Shown in pieces: positions 14,405-27,590 of a stretch of 64,000 bases of DNA. The position numbers were made by a program, and so were the translations under genes. The DNA lies in contig NC_132976.1 of NCBI RefSeq assembly GCF_047496725.1, positions 7,176,001 through 7,240,000 of the forward strand. The letters are read 5' to 3'. The notes under the pieces are model-generated. The model was not told where the DNA came from. It was given only the letters and a program-made list of their open reading frames with translations, and searched no databases. Positions within the stretch are counted from its first letter, which is position 1; every line of letters begins with the position of its first letter. The stretch is from Anoplolepis gracilipes. Its lineage: Eukaryota; Arthropoda; Insecta; Hymenoptera; Formicidae.

Positions 14405-16151
14405 GATGATTGCTGGAGATAACGGGAGAAACGCGTCACTCCCGATGATTACATTTGATTTCTAGAGGTACTTGATGCGTTCAATTATATTTCCTCTCGG
14501 GATTTGCTTCTTCATATAACGAACGTTTCGTTTTGTTTTCTCTGCTTCTTTCTCTCACTCTTTTATTTTTTTTCTTCTTTGTGCTATATCTATTTAGTGA
14601 TGTGAAGTTATATCGTTGCGCATAATGTTGCTCTAAGCGAAAACTGGTTTATATTCGAGAAGTGAACTCTGCGAAAGCAGGTCACAATGAATTTTCATAG
14701 TGAAAATAAGCATTCTATGAAGTTACATATAGACGAAAAAATTTATGCAGAATAATTTTAAACATTTATAATAAAAAGTAATTTTCTACATTATTGAAAT
14801 GTTGAGTATTGATCTGGATATGTTATATTATTTTATTCATTGAAACAAAATAATGTCTATATTTAAATCATAATTTTATTATATAAATTGAGTGCATACA
14901 ATAATATACAGTAATATACAGTAATAAACAACTTGATAAAAGTCTGAGTACATCCTGTGTTTAAAAAAAAATTGGGTTATTTTTAAACCATTGCAACTCG
15001 GCGCAAAATCATCGTAGACAAAAAATTAGAACAGTCTTTTGAAACTTCCGGTTTCAACTTTAACATGATATCGATAGCTTTCAAAAATTGTTTTATTTTC
15101 TCAGTTTTTTAAAATATAGGTTTAATTTCAAAATCGTGTGACTCGGTAAAAAAAAACATAGGATAATTTAAAAAAAAAGCGTTTTGTTAAAGGTAATGTT
15201 GTAGTTTATAGAACTACTTGATTTAAATTTTTCGAGAGAAATTTTTTTATTAAGCTACTTAATGTTTAATATATTGCATTGTACTATACAAATATTTAAA
15301 TTTTTCATTTTATATCATTGTCAGTAAAGTTAAATTTTACAAATCTTTATATAGATTACAATTTAAATTTACATATTTAAGTATAAATATTATATAATAT
15401 ATTTAATTTTTCTTGGGCCTTTTTTTACAAAAAAGAATTTTTATAGATAATTTTATAAATATAATTTTAATTTTCACACATTAAGCAATGATTGAATGCG
15501 ATAAAGAGTCAGCTGCATCCAAGTAAAAGATTATTTATTATTACATTCTCAGTAGATTTTATCTTCTTGCAGTTACTATTTTTATAGTATAGCATTCGAT
15601 CTACAATAGCTGATGTCTTCGAATGAAAAATCTTGCTTGTACAAAGAAATGACTTTTAAATGCGTAGAAAATAGATTCCATTGGTTAATACATTTCAAGA
15701 TTACCGCGCGGAGATCTTAGTCGAAAATTGCGAATTACAGAACTCGCAAAGCTGCTATTGCCCGCAAAATAAGATTGCAATTCGCAATCGCTACGATCTT
15801 CTGAATTGCTTATTAAACGACGTTATTTTCTTATTTTGAATTTTATTAGAGAATTTAGTTAAGAAAAATCTTTCGCGAAAATGGAACTAAAAATAGAACG
15901 AATCACGTATATGTAATCTGCGATATTGTATTAGTTCCAAAGTGTATCTTTCGAAATTCTTCTCGAAAATCGAGTGCTGTAAGGACTCCATGGAGTTATA
16001 TTAAACATTATTTTAATCCAATTTGTTTATTATGCAATATTCCAGTAACAGTCATGTTTTTTTTTTAGTGTCTCTGTGAGACGACAGAGAGAGATACATC
16101 ATATTGATTGACGTAGTGGCATTGACATTAATTGCTTAATACCTGTTTCAG

Positions 16152-16274
16152 ATACTCCATCGTTTGCGATAACACGTTTACCTGGTTTTGGAATTCCGAT
16201 CGTTGAAGGGATGTCCGTCAGCCTGAAATGCGAGGTAGACAGCAATCCAGCCAGCACTCCAATTTGGCAGCGCG
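16152..16274 (+). CDS. Ig-superfamily protein, internal exon A (first half of an Ig domain)
   Basis: This 123 bp internal exon follows the acceptor at 16150-16151 (pyrimidine-rich ACCTGTTTCAG) and ends at a consensus GTAAGT donor at 16275. It is phase 1 at both ends: its first two bases finish a codon begun in an upstream exon, and its last G starts the codon finished at 27953. The translation reads TPSFAITRLPGFGIPIVEG, then MSVSLKCEVDSNPASTPIWQR. This is the A to C strand portion of an Ig domain: the hydrophobic-x-Cys of strand B (SLKC), the SNP turn, and the core Trp of strand C (IWQR). The partner cysteine is in exon B. The role is inferred as an extracellular adhesion or recognition domain of a cell-surface or secreted protein. 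Specific identity is not recognised; insect Ig proteins with several tandem domains are the natural comparison. Confidence 0.86.
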
Positions 16275-17436
16275 GTAAGTTACAAGCGAAAAAAAATTAA
16301 TTAAGAGAATTGAGATTCTTTGGACACTCTTCACGCGAAACAATTTTATATTTAGAAATATAAAATGTTTTTTTAAAGTTATCAGTTTTTGAATCTGTTA
16401 TCCGTCATGTCTGTATTTCTGTAAAATAAGTGAAAGTGTTTTTTTTTTTTTTTTTTATATTTGCTTTTTTAATCGATTTCTTTCTTGGATCTTTATTATG
16501 TTCAAGCTTCGAGAAATCGCTTGTTTTTGCAGCCCCGATGCAATGAAATGCTGCTTTATTTGCAAAAATATTGTATTTATTAATTTATTAGTTCTATTTT
16601 ATTCATTTCGAGCAACACGTGTACATATTGCTTGGAATCGAATTAAAGATAATCATAAATTATTACATATTTGGAGACAAGAATATTTCGAGGAGAAAGT
16701 AAAATAATCAATTAATGTATATTGATCGCTTAATTGATACTTTAATTTTCATTACTAACGCCACTCAGTTTCTCGTGTGCGAAGTTTTTATGAGTTTTCA
16801 AAGTTGATAATCATATTACATATATTACGTTACACTTTATCTTTCATTTAAAGTCCTCTATTTGAATGACGTAGCGATTAACTCTTCTCGGCAGTAATGT
16901 AATCCGTATTTTCCACGGTCGGTAATTTTTGGCGATTTAAATACGTCCAGTAATGAGATTTTTAACGAGTTGCAAATAGCCCTTTATTCGCGAAGCGAGG
17001 TTTCAACATACCAATTTGCGTTGCTCGCAAACACGTTTTACTTAAGAAAACTATCGACTAGTATGAAATGAGTTTTTGCTTTTTTAATAAAGTATGAATG
17101 CATTTTAATAGCTTTTATAAGAGATCAAAATATTTCATATGAAGTAAGTGCGCTTCAGATATAAATAAATCTCATTTTTATTCAATCTTAAAATTATCTT
17201 AAATTTTATTTCAATAAAATTTAAAATTATGCGCTAATTACAAATATTAAAAAATTAGTAATGATATAAGTAATTTTCTATGAAATTTATAACAAAAGAT
17301 TAATTACAAGCTAATCACAAAAAAAATTCTTATCAAAAATAAATTACTTTTGATCTTAAATTATATAATATCTATTAAAATATATGCACATTTTTGAATA
17401 TTTTTTAATTATAAGAATTAAAATATTTTGTATTGT

Positions 17437-17480
17437 AAAAAAAAAAAAAAAAATCCTCTCTCTCTCTCTCTCTTTCTCTT

Positions 17481-17534
<54 letters not shown>

Positions 17535-17547
17535 GCACAGACACACA
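17437..17547. repeat. Compound microsatellite: poly-A, (CT)n, (CA)n
   Basis: A run of 17 A is followed by about 55 bases of CT-rich repeat with occasional TTT interruptions, then by about 12 CA units that decay into GCACAG and ACACATAC. Three repeat types in direct succession suggest slippage-driven growth, possibly seeded at the poly-A tail of a retroposed sequence. No retroposed body is recognisable upstream. Confidence 0.95.
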
Positions 17548-18334
17548 TACAATACTCAACTGTTCATACACCAACATACACCAACCGACTGTCAATTTTA
17601 AATCAGCAAAAATTTTACAATTTCAAAGTGTACTACTTTCAAAATACATTATAGATATTGCATATATAATATATTGAGGTTGATGAAAAGAATATAGTGA
17701 ATGTAGAATAGTGAAATCTCCAAACGACATGCAATGTTTAATAGTTATTTGGAGGTTGTTAGTACACTAAAATTTGAAACAACAGACATTTGAGGTCAAC
17801 AGATATTAACATGCGCGAACGTCGGCTTATACTACCATGGTATATACTATATACTGATTCTATCGAGTTAGAATAGAATTTTGAAAATTTTATAAATTAA
17901 CTAGATGAAAAAATATTGACTATTGCAAACCTCTTTTCATCTGTCACGCACTGCAAATATAATTATTCTTTTTATTTTAACTGAAATGTATATTTAAATT
18001 AAAAACAAAAGTTTTTTTTAATTTAACTGAAAATAGAATTTTATCTATTTCGGGAAAACAACATTTTTAGTAACTTAAATCATGATTAAAAAATATTGTG
18101 TCACAGTTTATACATATATAAACTTTTTTTTAATAAAGAAAACTTGAAGTTATTTATAGAATAAGATGTCAGTTTGTGATTTTAAAAATTCTTAGCTCGA
18201 TTTTTTATAAATTACTTTATAACTTTTATAAATTTTCATTACCTCAACATTTACATAATCAATATTCCTCGAATAGTATTGTTTTCAATATTTAAAAAAA
18301 GTATATTTGTTTCGTATCTTGTATATATTTGCAG

Positions 18335-18429
18335 ACAGTACTATTGTAGACGGCAAGTTGCGAAGCACACGTGCATTATTTCGTGCAACTCCCCCATTCC
18401 CTACAGCTAGGAAACGCGTCACGTTGTAG
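18335..18429 (+). other. Candidate alternative or cryptic exon inside intron A-B
   Basis: A strong acceptor (TATATATTTGCAG, ending 18334) is followed by a phase-1 open frame that would join exon A with the same Asp codon as the normal exon B. It reads DSTIVDGKLRSTRALFRA and continues to a TAG at 18427-18429. A GTAGGT donor at 18426 overlaps that stop, and using it would change the phase to 2. The peptide lacks the F-strand Tyr-x-Cys, so using this exon would truncate the Ig domain. It could be a terminal or poison exon, a decayed duplicate, or chance. The only support is the splice signal and the matching phase. Confidence 0.22.
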
Positions 18430-18984
18430 GTAGACACGTTAGCACGGGCACGTGTAACAGCAACGTGAGCATAATTTAATCACTGTAAACAGGCACTTGG
18501 ACGAGGTAGAATCTGATGCACATGACCCATCTCGGCGTACTAACGGCTTCGTAATAACTCTAAAGGAGATGCAACTAATCTGTGTGCATCGATGCATCGA
18601 TGGGCGTAACACGGTTATAATTAAATTATCACTTTCTCTTGTGCATATCGGCTTTTTCGACAAAATATTGTTAATGAATCGTAAAAATGTGGTCTGTATG
18701 ATGCGCGATAATAAAATGAAATTATAACAATGATCGATTTCGTAAAATTTGTATTGTTATTACGAGAAATATGATTCTTCCTCACATAAAATAAATATGT
18801 AAATCTACCATAAAATTGTATTGAAACTGAAGAATTAATTTTATAAATAATTACACAAAATGAGAATTAGTAAATATTATAGATAAATTATATAATAATT
18901 ATTATATATAATAAATATATTACTCTCTCTAATCGTATATATCTACTATATATATATATATATAATATATAAAAATTACATTAT

Positions 18985-19004
18985 ACACACACACACACAC
19001 ACAC
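18985..19004. repeat. (AC)n microsatellite
   Basis: Ten AC units lie just downstream of a TA-rich repeat at about 18946-18970, in an AT-rich stretch of the intron. Confidence 0.9.
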
Positions 19005-19351
19005 AAATAATTTTCCAACGTATAATAATATTATATAGGAGAATTTCTCTGATTAAATCTTGCAAGCAACGTTCTACGAAGTCACAAACCTTCCTTTGTT
19101 TTCACACGGAATACATTACTATTGTCACGAATTCACGTGTCATCTCTGTGAACGGTTGTAATTTTCGCGTAATTAAACCATTGCCAACGATATGTACTTA
19201 AGCATGTCAAACGCATGTCGCCGTTCACAGCACAATGATCTCATCTTTAGCTGGAAAGGAAGGAGAGGATGAGAGGGAAGAGGGAAACGACGGAACTGAA
19301 ATTCGGCATTCACGCGATTTCCGTCAACCTTGTCGTCTCAACGTCTTTCAC

Positions 19352-19393
19352 TTTCTCCCTCTCTCTCTCTCTCCCTCTCTCTCTCTCTCTTTC
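19352..19393. repeat. (CT)n pyrimidine tract
   Basis: A run of CT dinucleotides with a few CCC and TTT interruptions lies in the first recognised intron. An AG at 19396-19397 follows it, but no coherent exon continues from there. Confidence 0.9.
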
Positions 19394-19933
19394 CCAGATC
19401 TCTTGGTCGAGAATCAGACGTAGATAAGATGGCACAGCCCATAATCACATTATTACGTACCGCAACGGGTGCGACAAGTCTATGACATAGAACGCTACTC
19501 TATGGAATCGCGACAATGGACAGATCTCGCTCCATCCCTTTCATCCCAGCAATTCTCGCTGGCGCGCTTTCATTTGGCTCCAATAGACAGGTGTACGCGT
19601 TCGATATTATCCTCGTTTCGATGCGCTACCACCCGGTTTTGGCCGCGCCTATTTCCGCGTTGTAAATTTCGTGTCGGCATTAAAGGGGATTCGCGTTATG
19701 GCGTCCGTGTACGCGAGCAATGTCGTGGAAGCTGTTACGCAACGCGTGATACCAGAGCAGCATGTTGCCCTTCGTCTAATCTGCTCTATTGGCCGACACC
19801 CGTTATGGAGAAAGAGATAACGCAACGGGAGCGATTATGTATATCAGATACAACGTGACTTCATCGCGATACTCCACGGCATGAGAAGGAAATATATAGC
19901 TGTTGATTAATAACTTATATAGTTTACGCCTTT

Positions 19934-19960
19934 ATAAATAAATAAATAAATAAATAAATA
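19934..19960. repeat. (AAAT)n microsatellite
   Basis: About six tandem AAAT units lie in an AT-rich intronic region. Confidence 0.9.
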
Positions 19961-21110
19961 GGGAACAAAAAAAAATAATATAGTATAATATTTTATAAAA
20001 TAAAAAATAAATAATAATAAATAAATTATCTGTTAAGCATTATCTCTCGAGTAATGTAAGAAAGTAACGATTGCATCGATTGTGTCGCAATGACGTTTAC
20101 GTTTAGCCTTATATTTAAAATGTAAAGCGATTCTGAGATTATCACGATTTGCTTAGTGAAAGGTATTATAATTAAATCGTATTATGTACAAAAAGACGAA
20201 TGGCGAAGAGTACGCATATAGATTCATTACCATTTGGCTGTTCTTTGTCGTGGGAGAGCTCGCCGCTTCTACAGCCTAATAAATATTTAAAACTGTCTAT
20301 AATTCCTTCCCTTGAGCAGCCTCTGCCTGCGTTTCACGGCTTTTAATCTCACCGCTATTTCATGTTCCAAGCTTAATCTGTTTTATCTTCATGGTAGATG
20401 TGTTCATTGGCTGAAATAAGCGATATAAATCTGTATCTCATAAAAAATTATCATGATTGCGCAAAAGAAAAATATGATCGACATTATCTGAAAGTTAACA
20501 GTGCATAAAGTCTGAATTGTAAAAGAAGAAAATTATCTTTCTTTCTTTTGGAAGGAAAATCTCTGACAATATACATTATATATATATATATATTATACTT
20601 AAGTTTTAATAGAAATTAATGGCATTAAGCTGAAGTGTGTACGCTAAAATAAACCGGTTAAGAAAATAATAATTATATTTCCTTTTATGTTACATATTGA
20701 TCATGACATTAGTTGGACGCTTTACCAAGTTAACGAGTCAGCAAGTAATGAGGCAGTAAGACAAGAGAGATGAGAAAATAAAAGTTTCACATTCTCGGTA
20801 ATTTTATATTTTTTTTCTAGATGTACTTACTCTTTATAATTTACAAAATCAAGCTCGTTTCTGAATACATAATAGCGATTACAGGGATTAAAAATTTTCA
20901 GATAAATTAAGTTTTTTAGAGATACAGATTTATGTAAAAAATAATTTAATGCATTTTCTTTTTATTTTACAAAAAAGACTTTTATTTTAGCAATTAATTA
21001 CGAAGATATTAAATCTTTACAGATCAAAAAAGAAAAAAACGATATAATTTTTAGTAAATCACTTTTAAAGAGAGGAAATTTGTATCCGAAAGAAAGAGCG
21101 TAGCGTCTCA

Positions 21111-21438
21111 TACACGGTAAAAAATTTTGTGTTAAATTTAACACATTTCTCGTGTCTTAATTTATCCACTCTAATTTTAATGTTAATTTAACAGAAGGCA
21201 AATATATGGAAACAAATAAATGTAAAAAATTAACACAAAAATGTGAATTAATGCAAGATTTACTTGTTAATTGTGTTGTTTTAACTCTTAGAAACGATGA
21301 ATATTAACTCAATGCCGAAAAGTTAAAATAACATAACGACAGTATGTTATATTAACATAAGAGTATGTTAAAAATTTAACACAAAAATTTCTACACGAGA
21401 AAATTTCAACAAAAGTACAAAATGTTTTTTACCGTGTA
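21111..21438. mobile_element. Short TA-flanked inverted-repeat element (MITE-like, about 324 bp)
   Basis: The stretch begins TACACGGTAAAAAA and ends with its exact reverse complement TTTTTTACCGTGTA. The terminal inverted repeats are therefore CACGGTAAAAAA with TA at both edges, the target duplication expected of Tc1/mariner-superfamily elements. The two flanking bases (CA and TG) also pair, which may be chance or a longer TIR. The interior is AT-rich, contains several 'TTAACACAAAAA'-like motifs and has no coding capacity. It is probably a non-autonomous miniature element inserted in the intron; the superfamily is inferred from TIR and TSD only. Confidence 0.75.
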
Positions 21439-21820
21439 TGTACAAATTATTTGTGAAAAATACAGTAGGAAAACATCGTAATTTTATCACGCTGACTGCG
21501 AGCAAGTTTCGATCTTGTATGCAAAAGACAAAGCCACATTAATCCACATCCATCATTTCGTATCGCATATAGAATGCAACTTGACGGACACCGTGAGACA
21601 TTTCGTTCATCGAAGAAAAGTGGATTAATGTTTGTTTTAATAAATATATCGTTAGAAAACATGTATTTTTTTACGAAAGGATTATTTTTCCAACAGTGAT
21701 GCATTACCGAAATGTGATATTTCTCAGTACGCGTTCAAGGCTCACGCTTCAAAAACATGTTACTTTTTACACACACACAAAAGCTTAAAAATATTTTTTT
21801 TTATTGTAAAAAGGTTATAG

Positions 21821-21870
21821 AAAACATTATTTTCATGAAAAACATGAAACATTATTTTCATAAAAAACAT
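21821..21870. repeat. Two-copy tandem duplication, about 24 bp unit
   Basis: The unit AAACATTATTTTCATGAAAA is repeated immediately with one or two substitutions. It is a small local duplication in AT-rich intron sequence. Confidence 0.75.
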
Positions 21871-24800
21871 AAAATCAATAAAATTACAAAAGGAGAGTAA
21901 TGTAACTTTGCTATAATGTATAATATACATAATTATATATACACATATTTTAAAGACGACCAAGTTAGCGATGCAGATTCCGTTGAAAACGTTTTGCTAT
22001 CGTATGTGTGTACGACGGAAATATGGAAACTCATGAAATCCAGGACTATAAATTTTGCAACGTGCCGTTGTAGTCAGGGTATTAAATTTCGGTCGTGTTA
22101 CATCCCGCGTTGAAGAGATACGACTCTCTCTCGATATACGAATGTGTACTAACAAAAAACCATGTTTATCCATTAAAATCCGCATGCTCCGCATTTCATT
22201 ATCGCTGGTTATTAGCATAATTAAATCACATAAGCGTCGCGTATTACGAAACGTTATTGCATGAGTCCTGGTTATCCGGCTACTACTATATTTTTATTAA
22301 GCCAAATTGAATCCGTTCTACGTTACCAAGTCGTATATCTCCATCCACCAGCGCGATTTCTAAACCTTTTTCGGAATTAAGGATCTCTCTTTGCCCGATT
22401 GCGATTCTGGAGCAGGATTTACGGCGTATATACCGTCGTTCGTGGATTGGTAACGACGTTGCTTTTTAGCCGGTGCGGCGAATAAAAGCTCTCCGCAGCA
22501 TAATTTCCTTTATTCATCGTCAATCAGCGCGGCTTGAGCCGGGCAGAGATGGCGAGGACGAGGCCGGGTGTAACGGAGAGAACGAGAGGGATTTCCGCGC
22601 CGAGTTCGCGTCAGGGAGACCACTTTCTTGATTAGACCGTAGCGTTTAAGCGGGTTGAACCCATTACATTCGTTAAACGCGCTGCCTGCGCCGACGAACT
22701 TTTCGTCTTTAGGTGCATCTCCATCCAGCGCCGCCGATTCGCACCTTGCGTGTGTATCGCATCGCGCTTCGAGAATCGGCCACGCTTTTCCCCTGCACTT
22801 TTCCGAGTGGAAAATCTGAATCGCACAATTTCTTGTTATAAAGGAACCGATTTAACTCACGGAGCTTGCGCTCTTTGATTTTACAATGGAAAACGGATGA
22901 TTTGTCATGTTGCTTGAAGAATATATCCTCCGGAAATCTCTCTATTTAATTTGACTAAAATTGGAGCTAATTTTAACTCTTAATTTCGTTTTTAACCAAT
23001 TATATTATCTTGCAAAAGACATTTAGTCTTTTAACTAGGTTATTAATTTAAAACATAAAGCATGATAATCATATTTAACATTAATATATTATATCATAAA
23101 AAATTTTTATTACGTAACTTGTAATTTTGACCGATATTCTACGCAAAAATTATTGAAACTAAAATAAATTTAAATAGCTGTTTTTCTCTCTTGTTTTGTT
23201 ATTTAAATATGATTAATATTATCCTTTCTATTCAATAGATTTTGCAAGATTATAATCAATGGAAAGAATCAACTTTACTAATGGTTTTTACAAGATTATA
23301 GTGTTGCGCGCCGAGCATTTTCTCGAAAAAGCAGTTGGAGTTTAACGTGGCCGATTAAATCGCTTTTCAACCAACTTTTTTAATCCGCCCTTCCACGTTC
23401 GTATTCTGCTCGTTAAGAAACATCTTTTTAATCGTTTTTATTTAGTCTGATCCACGTATTTACGGAAGACTGCTCTTTCGATCAACTTTATACGATGAAA
23501 AAAATTACAATTTCTCTTGAATTAATCAGAAAAGCACGAACAGGCACCAAAATGAGAAATTCGTTGACGACGCAGCTCGTTGCCGTTATGATGAAGTACC
23601 GGACTCACTGACATAAATCACAATCGCGAATAACAATTTCGAGTTTCGATAGTCTTGCTCATAGCGTTCCATTCATATCTCGAGTGAATCACGATCGTCC
23701 TTCCGTCTCTGTGCCTTGAGTTATTTATTGTCCGTTAAAACTTCAAGCCAAACTATACCTTTCCTTGACGCGCCGCGAAGTCATGCTGGAGAAATATCTT
23801 GAAAATAAAGTGTACATTTCTACACTATTTCATTTGATTCGAGTAGCCGAAAGATGTATAAAAATGATCACTCTGGAAAGACATAAAGATTTATAGACGA
23901 ATACATGTTATTGCGTTTCATGTTCGTCTTTAAATTATTATATATGTGTCTGTGTATACATATGTATGTACATGTATGTATGATTATTTATTTAAATTTT
24001 ATTCATATTAAAAAGCATATATCAACTCGCTATACATTATCGCGGAAACTTTTGTGTTAATATAATTTTACCTTATGTAATTAATAATATAATAAATAAT
24101 ATATAATATACATATAAGAAATGAATACTAAAATATGAAATATTAAATAAAAATTTTGAAATTATTCTGTCGCAAATGACACATTTACACTGCAGAATAA
24201 ATGAAATGAAGTGAAGTATAAGAATTTTATTTTTAAACTTTGAAATTGAAATAAAAACAATTATATTATTAATCTAGAATCTGAAAATTTGGAAAATTGG
24301 ACTTTGTGTAGTTTCGTTTATCCCGTTATTGAGTTACACAAAATGCTGAGAACAGCTGCAGCCGTCACTTTCCGCTGCGATCAGCCGCGTACGAGTGATA
24401 AGAACTATGATGGACGACCTGTTATTACCAAACGTCAGAAAGCACTGCGATTTCCACAAGAATTATTGCCAAATACTGCTTTAAAGTAACAATTTGGTTG
24501 TATGTCTAACACACTGCAATTTTTTGCATTTCTTTTGATTCTCTTATTTCTAATATTGTGATAATTAGAGATACATAGAAGTACCTTTTTTTATATAACT
24601 TTATACATGAAAGATAAATTTTCTATAAATTTGACAAGAACAAAACTTTCTTCGTAATGTTGTTTCTGTAACATTTCTTTTAGTCATGTGTGCAAATCTT
24701 ATGCCTAGTATTATAATCAAGGTAAAATTTTAATTAAAATTTTTGAATTAGCACATTATATTTACATAATTAATTGTGCATAATCAAGTGTATAACACAA

Positions 24801-27399
24801 AGTTTCTAAAATATATAAAAGTATTTTTAATATGTAGTGCTAATGAAACACTTTGACTGTTAATCTCACATTTGTATCTGTAATATTAATTATTTAATAA
24901 TTTAATAATCTCGTAATTTAATAGCTTCGAAAATAATTTTGACCGCATCTCGTTAAATTAATTAAATTTTGACATACAGACAATATAACCATTTCTATGA
25001 CAACTATAATATTTCAACAGCTAGTATATCTGATATATTTCGTTTGATGCATATTGTTCCAATTGTGCTGCAGAAAGACTATACTTCCAACCTATATCAA
25101 TATTTCTGTCGCGGGCGGGAAATCGTAGCTTTTTACACGAGGATGCACTACAGATTGATAAAATAATTTTTTTGTGCACGGGCTACGAAATAACTAGATT
25201 TATTAAAGTCGTCTCTGTCTTCGTATTACGCGCGGGCAGACTGTATAATTAATCGGCAGCCACACCGGCACACAGGACGTGACAGAAAAATCGACGTCCC
25301 GTCGTCGTGACGGATGACGCCGCGCCACTGCGATGGGAACCGGCTATATGTGAGTTATCCTATTAAATATTCAATTATTTCTGCCTTCCACTCTCCTGAC
25401 GTCTGGAATTCGCTCGACGCGACGGCGTGCACCGGTTCGGCCAAGCTTAATCCCTATTCATAGACTCAATCGAGTGATTTCGAATAAATCCTTCCAGCGT
25501 TCCGCGAGATCCGCTGCAATTAAAATACTTTAATATCCTTTGGAGCACGTACCCGCTCCGGGCAATGCCTTCGCGAACCTTTCCTCCAAACTCACCGTCG
25601 CTCATTCCCAATTTCTTTTTGGTACGCTTACTCTTATTAAACGTCCCAATCCGCATGCCTCCAGAAAGCACGTTCGCGCATCTTCTTCAAAGCGTCCTTT
25701 GTAAAGAGAAGAGCAAATTCGGACTCTCCCGATTCTCCACATCCTAACGAATAATCGCACGCAAATTTACAATATCGCTTTACAAAAGCCTCGAGTCGCT
25801 TTGAGACAAACGAATGAATAAATAATTAAGCTAAAATTAACAACAAATCTGCTGGGATTCCCGAACGCGTAATTCAATGACTATTCAACTATCGGTGTAT
25901 ATTCCGAACAGCTTGCAACGTATGTTGAACGGTAACTTTCAAACAAAGATCAAAGTAAAAACGTGAAAATAATTTATCATGGTTCTGTCGAGCTATCTAT
26001 CACGCCGATACGTTGCACGCAGAGAAACATTCAGCGAGAAGAAACGAGTGCGTCAGCTGTATGAAATCGCTTGACGGCAAGTCGATCTTTATACGATCAT
26101 GTTCATTCGAAAGTGGCACGCAATACGAGGGTACCAAGATTCCTATGATATATGTAGAAAACTTTGAAGATACTATTCTACGCTCGCAACTGTATGAAAT
26201 TTTGTTTAAATAGCATATTTTAATCATGTGTGAAACAAAACGCAAATCCATAACGAATCGTTTCTTACAATTTCAATAGAAGATTCTTCTTACAATGTAT
26301 TGCATTCATCTCAATCTACTTGAGAGTCGTCGGCTTCGTTTGTTAAATTAGCCGAAATTCCGGTCGTGCTTTTTGGGCAAGTCACGGCTTGGCCTTACGA
26401 CATCTCGATAAGCTCATCACTATATAGATCGCCGTTAATACAATTGAGCACGCTTTGGCAGCGTGCGAGGGGGCGAGTGACCTCCTTAATAAAATAAACC
26501 GCTGCTTTATCCCTTCCCCTTGATTATGCCTGACCCGTATAAAAGTTTCATCGCAAAACTCCGTATCTGGCCGGCGATACGTGCCTCTCTTTCGTCTGCA
26601 ATTCTTTTCTGGATATCTTTCCTCACATTCGTGCTCCTCTCTGTAACCTTTCACAAGCATGTCTTCCGACAACACGCTTTCTTTGTTCCCCGAGCCAAGG
26701 TAGTTCCACATTTGCGAGAGTATATACTTGCAACTAGCGAATCCGACAGCTGCATCGAATCCTTGCAACGAGAGCAAAGGCGAGGGATGGGCGGCGGATG
26801 ATAGTACAGTGTCGAAATAGTGCGGAAGAAAATGGGCTACGGCTGGATGAAAGTTTAGCGGTGAAAGAAAGGGCAGCGAAATTTCCATCAATACCCCCGG
26901 CCTTCTCGGAAACCATTTCCGTACTTATGAATAAGTTGAACAAATGTCCTCTCAGGCGTTTTTTTCCGCCCTCATTGTTCCTTTCCAGTTCGATCATTTT
27001 CATCTGAAAACTCAGCGGCCACATGGCCGCTTGGTCAGTAATAAATTTTTAATCCCGTCACGCGTCACGCTTCCAGACTGACATATTGCGTAATTATCTT
27101 AATTATCTTGCGAATAATTCAAACGACTCACTTGCCGCCTTTGTCTCTCTTTTGGTTTAAACCGTCGAGAACAAGCAGATAATTCGTCGATGCAATTTTA
27201 ATTTCGCCAAAGTGGCTTTAATCATGAAAAGGATGTGTTTTATAATCGACATTATTAGATTATTCGATGGAGTGACATATGTACTAGAAGCACACATTTC
27301 AGAAATAATTTAGGGAAGAAAGAATCATGTTAAAATTTTTGTAATATAATTTTATTTAAAAATAATAATATATAATTATTATTGTCTCTGCATACTAAG

Positions 27400-27590
27400 G
27401 GCTATTTCGACTAAACTCTAAGATTAATTTAATCGTTGATTAACTTATACAATACGGACCAACATAAAAATTTCTAATAATACAATTCTCATATATAATA
27501 CGTAATATAAATTTTTACTTTCTGCTGTTGATCGTTCTATAAATTAATTAACGATTAAATTAATCGAAGTTTGATCAAAAACTTAGCTCG
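27400..27590. mobile_element. Small inverted-repeat element (putative MITE remnant)
   Basis: The block at 27423-27443 is matched in reverse complement by 27544-27564 at 20 of 21 positions (core ATTAATTTAATCGTT). Weaker pairing continues outward: CTAAACTCT on the left against AAACTTCG read from the right. About 100 bp of AT-rich non-coding sequence separates the arms. The exact ends and a target duplication are not clear, so the outer coordinates are approximate. Confidence 0.5.

Larger units (their letters stand above)
1..16151. other. Non-coding sequence upstream of first recognised exon
   Basis: No exon can be supported here. The stretch is AT-rich with GC- and CpG-rich patches around 4460-4930, 7100-7560, 10080-10480, 11400-11760 and 13290-14060. 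Open frames within it (for example 1989-2390 and 7103-7474) have no recognisable domain, overlap open frames in other registers, and several run through pyrimidine-rich tracts. The exon at 16152 begins in phase 1, so at least one coding exon must lie upstream, either somewhere in this block or before the window. Most of the block is therefore probably intron, but a boundary with intergenic DNA cannot be seen. It holds the repeats and the hairpin listed separately. Confidence 0.6.

Noticed and set aside
26382..26891. 169-codon open frame on the minus strand
   Set aside because: It overlaps several open frames in the same GC-richer patch, has no recognisable domain or splice context, and lies within the intron between two Ig exons. 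Most likely a chance frame.
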